From positions 412,981 through 476,980 of the forward strand of contig NZ_KE386904.1 in the NCBI RefSeq assembly GCF_000429445.1: a stretch of 64,000 nucleotides of DNA, in the 5' to 3' direction. The position numbers and the translations under genes are program-made. This DNA comes from Algoriphagus terrigena DSM 22685 (GTDB lineage: Bacteria; Bacteroidota; Bacteroidia; Cytophagales; Cyclobacteriaceae). Shown piece by piece: positions 51,301 to 56,553 of the stretch (within the stretch, counting starts at the first letter, position 1; the number at the start of each line of letters is the position of its first letter). A model generated the notes under the pieces. That model saw only the letters and a program-made list of their open reading frames with translations, ran no database searches and had not been told where the DNA came from.

Positions 51301-51691
51301 CATCAAAGTAGATCCGACGAACGGATGGGCTGTTGAACCTGGATATCCCAAGCCCATTGCCGGCAACTGGCCGGGGCTTCCGACTTCATTTTCCTCAGGA
51401 ATTGATGCAGCCCTTTGGTCAGGCACCAACAATAAGATCTATTTCTTCAAAGGAAACCAGTATGTCCGGATCGATCCGCTCAACGGATGGAATATGGAAG
51501 CAGGATATCCCAAGGCAATAAATTCCGCCTGGAACGGGATGCCCGCGAACTTCAATGCCGGCTTGGACGCCGCCCTGTGGAACGGCAAATCTTCCAATAT
51601 CTACTTCTTTAAAGGAACCGAATATTTGAAGATTTTGCCGGCAGACAACTGGACGATGGAGGAAGGCTATCCAAGGGGAATTATTTCCTAA
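48350..51691 (+). CDS. Subtilisin-family (S8) protease with three hemopexin-like propellers, two nested in the catalytic domain
   Basis: An 1113-residue protein. Residues about 14-125 look like a pro-region (ELVVIFKDDAQVDTTKN to VEGAYIKPPAEDP). The S8 catalytic triad is D163 (GVTDVEQGF), H194 (RDHGTAVLGVIAG) and S607 (FNGTSSASPVVTG), with oxyanion Asn N298 (AAGNGMEN). The H-to-S distance is 413 residues, over twice the usual. The excess, residues about 378-602, is four hemopexin-like blades of about 52 residues (pattern IDAALWS, KVYFFKGNQYVKINP, W-x-VEAGYPKPI, NWPG). A second four-blade set, 661-875, stands between LRSTGSPQQ (641-649) and QRIGNRPNLRQ (878-888), two pieces that in ordinary S8 domains are close together. 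A third set is at 896-1113. No signal peptide and no type IX secretion C-terminal domain are seen. Hemopexin-like propellers usually bind proteins, glycans or ligands; the target is unknown. Confidence 0.9.
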   Translation: MATKTLSKSQPNLQELVVIFKDDAQVDTTKNTFRTTKGDSAKALNTTLKRLKSKVQPIFNPSIKLDTMPAQFRSFAKAAHLNPAAFFMVQSESNLEGLLQEFLKDPLVEGAYIKPPAEDPNSAWKSPDFTGNQGYLDAAPGGIDAKFSWKFAGGKGDGIGVTDVEQGFNLTHEDLRSKISSILGGNNVASSRDHGTAVLGVIAGAANGIGMSGISSNVQLRAISHNGQGTAQAIINAADASKAGDIILLEVHRAGPAYDFQKVDGQRGFIAIEFWPDDFAAVTYATSKGIIVVEAAGNGMENFDLEIYNKRPSGWPNSWKNPFNPANPQSGAIIVGAGASPSSTMDRSILSFSNWGKRVDVQGWGHNVATTGYGNLQGDKFVCLDPANSWTVEAGYPKSPIGVGPGFLSAMGNGISASFWCDHNQKVYFFKKDEYYRVDPNNGWTVETGYPKPIAGNWPGMPSDFAEGIDAALWSETNKRVYFFKGNQYVKINPSVSWDVEAGYPKPISGNWPGFPSSFAAGVDAAIFSYTNNRIYFFKGDKYLRINPSVSWDVEAGYPKSISTSWNNLPSEFNRGVNAAFWDKTTSKVFFLKTEDLWYTSSFNGTSSASPVVTGAVACIQGRLKARGKALLTSDGMRNLLRSTGSPQQRLSGSNETNDDSNWRGLNASFGSGFDAALWNGKSNNMYFFKGSQYVKVNPANNWNIEPGYPKPIAGNWPGLPESFQSDINAALWSETNKKVYMFKGSEFVRMDPFNNWTVEAGYPKPIAGNWPGFPASFASGVDEALYSKTNNKIYFFKGNEFIRIDPAVSWSVEAGYPKPIAGNWPGMPADFASGVDAAVWSGTNDKIYFFKGEKYVRISPLTSWNVEPGYPQIIARQRIGNRPNLRQVYQQLNLDSNWPGFPAAFGRSLDAALWSDPNKKVYFFKDNQYLKVDPFNNWEVEAGYPKSIASGWPGFPATFASGVNASLWAKTNNRIYFFKGDQYIKVDPTNGWAVEPGYPKPIAGNWPGLPTSFSSGIDAALWSGTNNKIYFFKGNQYVRIDPLNGWNMEAGYPKAINSAWNGMPANFNAGLDAALWNGKSSNIYFFKGTEYLKILPADNWTMEEGYPRGIIS

Positions 51692-51711
51692 CCCATTCGT
51701 TGGATAGAAGA

Positions 51712-51737
51712 GGCCCAGGCTAATACTGGCCTGGGCC
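51712..51737 (+). terminator. GC-rich hairpin after the protease gene
   Basis: GGCCCAGGC (51712-51720) and GCCTGGGCC (51729-51737) form a perfect 9-base stem with an 8-base loop, followed by ATTTTCTCC, a weak T-run. It begins 20 bases after the protease stop and ends 22 bases ahead of the next start, so it could be a partial terminator that lowers expression of the two downstream genes. Confidence 0.6.
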
Positions 51738-51759
51738 ATTTTCTCCTTAGACCCGACCA

Positions 51760-52194
51760 ATGAAGGTATCGTACCGAACTCAATTGCATCTGGTTATCTC
51801 GATAATCCTAAGCTGCGGCTGGATATGGACAGGTGTGCATACTTCCAAAACAAAACTTATTATGACTGACAAAGAATCCCAAGAAAGCCGCAATGAAATC
51901 ATGGTCTTGCTCAAGCCAAATTCCGGTGTGAGCCTGAAGTCCGGACTCTTTCATTCGCAAAACCCGGAGCAAGTGGAAAGGATCAACGGCTTACTCAAAG
52001 AACACCGCAGCGAAGTCCGAAAGCTCGATGTTCAGACAAATCAAGAAAAACCCGGAGAAGCATCCCGCCTACTGGACTACCATCAGATCTACTATCCCGG
52101 AGATGCTACGCAACTGCTCGAGGCTTTAAGGAATGAAGAATGGGTAGAAAGCGCCTACCTGAAACCAAAATCTGAGGACCCCGGGAGTTTCTGA
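51760..52194 (+). CDS. Stand-alone pro-region-like protein paired with the protease
   Basis: A 144-residue protein that resembles only the N-terminal pro-region of the protease just upstream. NEIMVLLKPNSGVSLKSG parallels QELVVIFKDDAQVDTTKN, RINGLLKEHRSEVRKLD parallels LNTTLKRLKSKVQPIF, and LLEALRNEEWVESAYLKPKSEDP parallels LLQEFLKDPLVEGAYIKPPAEDP (23-residue stretches quoted here in shortened form: VESAYLKPKSEDP against VEGAYIKPPAEDP). No catalytic domain follows. Subtilase pro-regions fold the enzyme and inhibit it, so this could be a trans-acting inhibitor or chaperone. From the first ATG the protein has a signal-peptide-like start (KVSYRTQLHLVISIILSCGW), possibly a lipoprotein; an ATG at 51862 would give a 110-residue cytoplasmic form that lines up with the protease N-terminus. 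Which is used is uncertain. Confidence 0.72.
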   Translation: MKVSYRTQLHLVISIILSCGWIWTGVHTSKTKLIMTDKESQESRNEIMVLLKPNSGVSLKSGLFHSQNPEQVERINGLLKEHRSEVRKLDVQTNQEKPGEASRLLDYHQIYYPGDATQLLEALRNEEWVESAYLKPKSEDPGSF

Positions 52195-52304
52195 TTTTCG
52201 CGATGCTATTTTTCATGGCGTCGCTTCGCTGACTCGAAAGCTGCACGGGTTTTTGGCGGCTTCGTGCCTTGATTCTTGACCTCAAATCTTTCCAGATTTT
52301 TCAT

Positions 52305-53651
52305 ATGAATATTGACTGCACCACGTCTTTCCGGCTTACCCATCTCGGTGTGATGATCGCCGGAGAAAATCCCGGAAGGATCATTGGCATGCCCACTTCG
52401 GAAGTCTATTCCGATCCGCAACTTCTCCAGTTTCCAAAAAATCATCTGGACAATGGCATCCAGGCCCAACTGTACGTCAGGGATGAGGACACCCTCGTAG
52501 TCTACTACCCCGATCTTTCAGCCGATTTGCTCGAAAGGATCAGGGAAAACCTCCTTGTTAATTCGTCGATCTGGAAGCAGCTGACAGGAATTTCAATACA
52601 GCCAAAGGACCTGGTGATCGCACACGAGACCTCAGACGTTGCTGATCTTTTCAAGAAACGTCCGATTAATCTAAAAAAAGGAAGCCTACTGACTTCAAGT
52701 ATCGAAACGATGGCTGAGAGTGGGCAGTCTATCTTGGGATTTGTCTTTTCATCGGGCTTTCTCAGCGAGTTAAAAAAGAAGATTCCTACCTCGATCGAGT
52801 TGGACACCATGGCGCGACAGACGGATTTTTTGATGGACAAAAATCACGCGATTACATTTCTTGCCGCCGCCGGGATCAAGGTTGCTAGGACGTTTACCTA
52901 TGAAAGAGGCGGCTTTACAGTCTCTGACCTCGATCGGATTGGCAAAGGCGAATTCATCCTAAAACCGGCGGGCGGAGCCGCAGGGATTGGATTGTTTCCA
53001 AGGGCCGGGATCGGGGCCTCCCCCGAACTCTTGAAAGATCATCTCAGCGAATTGATATCCAGCGAATCCCTTCCCTGGCGCTTTCAAATACAGGAATTTC
53101 TAGAAGGCCCGGTCTGGGGTGTGATGGGGTTATTCTTACCCGGAGGCAGATGGCAAATCCTCCAAGTCCACAGCCAACAGATGAACGGACAGGGAAGATT
53201 CACGGGTGGAAGATGGACAAGGTCTCTGGAAGCAGAAAGGTTGGAATTTGCCGAGGAACTTTTCTCCGCACTGGCAAATCTCAGTTCCTTTGGATATCAA
53301 GGTCTAATAGAGTTTGATTTGATCGGAGAAAGAATCATTGAGGTCAATCCCAGGATAACCGCCTCCTCTCCGATCTGTCATCTGCTTTCGCTCGAAGGCA
53401 AACTACAGGAGCATCTCGGACAAGGATTTCACCTCAGCCAGATAGACATTAATACCCAGGTACAGTTTCCTGAAGATCTCGAAAAACTCCGTCATGTCGC
53501 CAACACTATCCAAAAGATACAGCGTGACACAGAAGTACTTATCCTTCCCCAAGGCATCAACCCTACGGGGAAATCCCGGGTCCTGTTTGTCAACGACGAT
53601 GAAGACTCCAAGACCCAGTGCCGGTTTCTGGATGAGCTGGATGTACTTTGA
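52305..53651 (+). CDS. ATP-grasp enzyme of unknown substrate
   Basis: A 448-residue protein from the ATG at 52305 (a TTG 36 bases upstream is the alternative). The C-terminal half has ATP-grasp features: FILKPAGGAAGIGLFPRAG (ATP-binding Lys and Gly-rich loop), FQIQEFLEGPVWGVMGLFL, and GLIEFDLIGERIIEVNPRIT with the metal-binding Glu-x-Asn. ATP-grasp enzymes join a carboxylate, through an acyl phosphate, to an amine or thiol. The N-terminal 200 residues are a pre-ATP-grasp region without clear relatives. The NPRITASSP end resembles carboxylate-amine ligases; no RimK or D-Ala ligase subgroup can be named. It is the third gene of the cassette, on the same strand, and a terminator closes the unit. 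A role in peptide ligation or in modifying the small protein is speculation. Confidence 0.8.
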   Translation: MNIDCTTSFRLTHLGVMIAGENPGRIIGMPTSEVYSDPQLLQFPKNHLDNGIQAQLYVRDEDTLVVYYPDLSADLLERIRENLLVNSSIWKQLTGISIQPKDLVIAHETSDVADLFKKRPINLKKGSLLTSSIETMAESGQSILGFVFSSGFLSELKKKIPTSIELDTMARQTDFLMDKNHAITFLAAAGIKVARTFTYERGGFTVSDLDRIGKGEFILKPAGGAAGIGLFPRAGIGASPELLKDHLSELISSESLPWRFQIQEFLEGPVWGVMGLFLPGGRWQILQVHSQQMNGQGRFTGGRWTRSLEAERLEFAEELFSALANLSSFGYQGLIEFDLIGERIIEVNPRITASSPICHLLSLEGKLQEHLGQGFHLSQIDINTQVQFPEDLEKLRHVANTIQKIQRDTEVLILPQGINPTGKSRVLFVNDDEDSKTQCRFLDELDVL

Positions 53652-53703
53652 GAGTTCAAGTGCCTGTGCCGCCGAGGTTCGAAACAGAACTTCCTAAAGC
53701 AAA

Positions 53704-53733
53704 AAAAAGAGAGCCGGAAAAAGCTCTCTTTTT
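53704..53733. terminator. Bidirectional intrinsic terminator
   Basis: AAAAAGAGAGC (53704-53714) pairs with GCTCTCTTTTT (53723-53733) over an 8-base loop. It separates the converging ATP-grasp and lipoprotein genes and would serve both. Confidence 0.88.
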
Positions 53734-53772
53734 GATTTTAACCTTAGTGCTAAACCGCCTCAGAGGCGATGG

Positions 53773-55383
53773 TTACTTCAATTTCCCCTCGGTGTCTGTG
53801 TAGCTACCGATGATCTTGGCCCCGCTGTTGATAGTGACGTCTCCGTAGACTGTGATCGTATTGCCTTCTCCGACAAATTCGAGCGTCGCTCCGCTGTTCA
53901 ACCTCAAGTCACCATAGATCACCGAGCTTCCGCTAAGTTTCAGGTAGGAATTGCTGTTGATATTCAGACTGGTATTCTTCTTATATTGACCAAAAGCAAA
54001 GCTCCCAACCACCTGAACGATCCCGTTACTGTTGACATTCAGGCTGCTCTCAATGGCCATGGATCCGCAGAAAAGCAACTCGCCACCCACGTTTACATTT
54101 TTCAGTGATGCGGCACCAGAGAATGCCATTTTCTCATTGCCATTGACATTTAAGTTGCTGCTACCAGTGTAGGCAGGCAGGTCGTTACAGAGCGTTTCTG
54201 TCGGATCCTCAGCAGGCGTATTGATCTTCAGGATTTGCAATCCCCCGGCTCCCGTCGCCACAAAGACAAAATTCTCTTCGTTTCTTACAAAATTGGAGGA
54301 GCCGTCCAGATCAAGGATACCCATGCTTTTGACATCTGAAGTATTTTCGACATTCGATACTGAGATTCCCGCGGCACCATTTGCCATAAACAACAAGGAC
54401 TGATCAATTGAAACCGCATTGGTGACCACATCACCGGCGTCGACTCCTTCAGGATTGATCGGGATAGGCAATTTGGCAATCAACTGTCCGCTGCCAAGGC
54501 TATAAATGCCCGCGCCCGCTGCGCCTTCAGACACGTACAAGTTGTTGTCAGCGATGGCGATCGTTCGCTTGGCTTCCGGCGTAGCATCGTCCAGACTGAT
54601 TCTCGCCAGTTCACTCAAGTTGGAAGGATTGTAAATAATTGCGCCTTCGGTACCGCTCAACACTGCCAGCTTATCATTACCATAGGCCACACTTCTCAGA
54701 TCTTCCAACTCCACCTGCTGAGATACATTGCCGGCAATATCTACCAAGCCCAGAATTCCCGGATTTCCCGTAGTAATGGCTGTAGCACTACCCACCTCTG
54801 TCACATCATTGGCAACAAAACCGGGAACCGAGGTAAACGTAAATTCAGAGGTGAATTTCCCTTCAGAAACAGAAACTCTCCCGAGATTTGCAGGAGAGCT
54901 AACTCCAAGATCACCGTCGATATCGACTGCCATCGCGAGTTGAAGTGTTCCGTTGGAATATTCCAGAGAACTCACTTCGGCGTCCGTAAACAAGGCTTGA
55001 GAGACGATTTTTGGCTTGTAGACGTCCGAGATATCAAAAATCTCAACGGCACCGAGGTAGGTCTCGCCTTCCATATTATAGCCCACGTAAGCATAGTCGC
55101 CATCGATATCCACATGGGTTGCCCTCAGTCTTACCCCTTGGTATTCGGGAGCTTCCACTTGCGAGATCAACACAATCGGCAGCTCCGATGAGGTTTCCAT
55201 TATCCTGCCAGCAGCAGCTTCGGGATTGATAAGGGTGATGACCCCGCTGCCGTCCAGCTTGATTCGCTGACTGAGCGCCTCGCTGTCATTGTTGATCAAG
55301 ATTGCTTGAGGATCGGAATCTGTATCCTGGCAGGAAGCCAAGACTACGAGCGACAACATTAATCCCAGGATGCTTTTTTTCAT
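53773..55383 (-). CDS. LVIVD-type beta-propeller lipoprotein with bactofilin-like C-terminus
   Basis: A 536-residue lipoprotein starting at the ATG at 55383: MKKSILGLMLSLVVLASCQ has a clear lipobox (LASC) near residue 18; an upstream in-frame ATG at 55416 adds only 11 residues. Residues about 80-390 form repeated units like THVDIDGDYAYVGYN...GAVEIFDISD, IAIADNNLYVSEGAAG, VFVATGAGGLQILKI, typical of LVIVD propellers. From about residue 420 come short periodic beta-helix repeats (SSLNVNSNGIVQVVGSF, LNINSNSYLKLSGSSVI, YGDLRLNSGATLEFVG, VYGDVTINSGAKI), like bactofilin or passenger-domain coils. The protein is probably surface or periplasmic and structural or adhesive. The ligand is unknown. It has its own TAACTTTG promoter box. 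Confidence 0.8.
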   Translation of the reverse strand: MKKSILGLMLSLVVLASCQDTDSDPQAILINNDSEALSQRIKLDGSGVITLINPEAAAGRIMETSSELPIVLISQVEAPEYQGVRLRATHVDIDGDYAYVGYNMEGETYLGAVEIFDISDVYKPKIVSQALFTDAEVSSLEYSNGTLQLAMAVDIDGDLGVSSPANLGRVSVSEGKFTSEFTFTSVPGFVANDVTEVGSATAITTGNPGILGLVDIAGNVSQQVELEDLRSVAYGNDKLAVLSGTEGAIIYNPSNLSELARISLDDATPEAKRTIAIADNNLYVSEGAAGAGIYSLGSGQLIAKLPIPINPEGVDAGDVVTNAVSIDQSLLFMANGAAGISVSNVENTSDVKSMGILDLDGSSNFVRNEENFVFVATGAGGLQILKINTPAEDPTETLCNDLPAYTGSSNLNVNGNEKMAFSGAASLKNVNVGGELLFCGSMAIESSLNVNSNGIVQVVGSFAFGQYKKNTSLNINSNSYLKLSGSSVIYGDLRLNSGATLEFVGEGNTITVYGDVTINSGAKIIGSYTDTEGKLK

Positions 55384-55465
55384 TTTGGATATCAGACTAT
55401 TGAGTTTTAAATACACTTTTTAGAATTTAATTTCTAATACAAGTCGTTTTCGAAATTAAATTCCG

Positions 55466-55473
55466 CAAAGTTA
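55466..55473 (-). promoter_or_regulatory. Putative -7 box of the LVIVD lipoprotein gene
   Basis: TAACTTTG on the minus strand, an exact TAnnTTTG match, 83 bases upstream of the ATG. The same octamer precedes wza at 59859. Confidence 0.45.
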
Positions 55474-55544
55474 ATCCAAAAATCACAAACTGAAAATAAA
55501 TCAGCAAGCGGAAATGGTCTCGTACGTCTATCTTCCAAACCCGG

Positions 55545-56249
55545 CTAAGTTTGTTTGGCTTTGAGGTATTTTTCTCTCCTCGCGGGGTCAAGCTTTTCTA
55601 TTGCATACCTGAGTGTCACTCTGGGCATCGTTGCGGCGTATTTTTCCAGAAATGCCAGGAGTTTTTCTTCGTCTCTTTTCCCAGCTTCCCTGATCCAGCC
55701 ACCCACGGCTTTGTTTACCAGATCATTGGAATCGTGAATCAGAATTTCAGCAATTCTAAAAGTCTCCTCAACCTGATTCTTCTTGATAAAAGCATAGGTT
55801 GCGACAATAGCAGTTCGCCGTTCCCAGGGACTGACTGACTTCGCCAACTCATATAAGATCGATCTTGGCTTATCGAGCAGATATTCGCCGATAATATTGT
55901 AAGCGCCCCGGTCTACCAAATCCCAGTTGTTCAGCCTGTCATGCCGCTGGAGATACAGTTCATAGAGCTCGCGCCTTGTCTCTGGGGAGGTCTTTTTGTT
56001 CTTGGCCTGAAAATCCATGATACTCACCGCGGCCATCCTTATCTCGTAGTAGTCGCTGTCCAGCAGCTTTCCGATCTCCCCAAGAGGCATGTCCCAGTAC
56101 TCTTGGGCAAGCGCGAATATGTTGCCAAACCGAACCCCAAGGGCCTTTGTCTGCCCGTCATTCCCCTTGAAGTACTTCTCTACATTTCCGAGATCGGAGT
56201 CAGACCTTAGCTTCTCGAGCTCTAGGATGAATTGTTGGGCTGTTTTCAT
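55545..56249 (-). CDS. AlkD-like DNA alkylation repair protein
   Basis: A 234-residue all-helical protein of HEAT-like repeats. Motifs: FILELEKLRSDSDLGNVEKY at the start, ALGVRFGNIFALAQEYWDMP, IRMAAVSIMDFQAKNKK, INNWDLVDRGAYNIIGEY-like LNNWDLVDRGAYNIIGEYL, and SPWERRTAIVATYAFIKKNQ. The NWDLVD and WERR segments match the DNA-facing Asp, Trp and Arg of AlkD, a glycosylase that removes N3- and N7-alkylated bases without flipping them. Length suits the family (220-240). The following region is a long palindrome. Substrate preference is not tested here. Confidence 0.87.
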   Translation of the reverse strand: MKTAQQFILELEKLRSDSDLGNVEKYFKGNDGQTKALGVRFGNIFALAQEYWDMPLGEIGKLLDSDYYEIRMAAVSIMDFQAKNKKTSPETRRELYELYLQRHDRLNNWDLVDRGAYNIIGEYLLDKPRSILYELAKSVSPWERRTAIVATYAFIKKNQVEETFRIAEILIHDSNDLVNKAVGGWIREAGKRDEEKLLAFLEKYAATMPRVTLRYAIEKLDPARREKYLKAKQT

Positions 56250-56552
56250 AGAAGATCCTATTCTGGATTCAACGCAAACCGGTCGAGTCTATTGGTAAGT
56301 TAAAAATCAATTTGAATCTCGGTTTTCGCACCAGTATTAAAGATATATAAAGTGGTCTCGACAAGCTCCAGCACCGAACTCTGATTCGGATGGGTGCAGG
56401 GATGGAATGTGGCTGTGCCGCATTCCATCCCTGCACCAGAGACCAACAGCTCCGGGGCACCGAGCCCTCGTACTGAGCTTGTTTGATGAGTCTGCTCGCA
56501 AAAACCAAAAAGGCACCAAAAGCAAAAGCCCCATTTAATCTGGGGCTTTTGC
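56250..56552. other. Intergenic region with a nested palindrome
   Basis: About 300 bases between the wzc end and the AlkD-like gene start. It contains the palindromic element at 56353-56482 and part of the wzc terminator, and no gene. Confidence 0.7.
56353..56482. repeat. Nested palindromic REP-like element
   Basis: The core is a perfect 17-base inverted repeat: GGTGCAGGGATGGAATG (56393-56409) and its complement (56421-56437) around an 11-base loop that itself contains GGC/GCC. Outside it GGTCTC (56353-56358) pairs with GAGACC (56439-56444), and ACAAGCTC (56361-56368) is complementary to GAGCTTGT (56475-56482). The ACAAGCTC ends recall the TTCGACAAGCTCAG-type elements common in bacterial intergenic DNA. 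Nothing else in this window matches. Confidence 0.7.
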
Positions 56553-56553
56553 T
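56521..56553 (-). terminator. Intrinsic terminator of wza-wzc
   Basis: AGCAAAAGCCCCA (56521-56533) pairs perfectly with TGGGGCTTTTGCT (56541-56553). The stem begins at the last base of the wzc stop codon and the minus-strand side ends with T-rich sequence. Confidence 0.8.

Noticed and set aside
49490..51690. Regular DNA repeats in the protease gene as a CRISPR-like or satellite array
   Set aside because: They are in-frame, about 156-165 bases long, diverged at the DNA level and conserved at the protein level as hemopexin-like blades.
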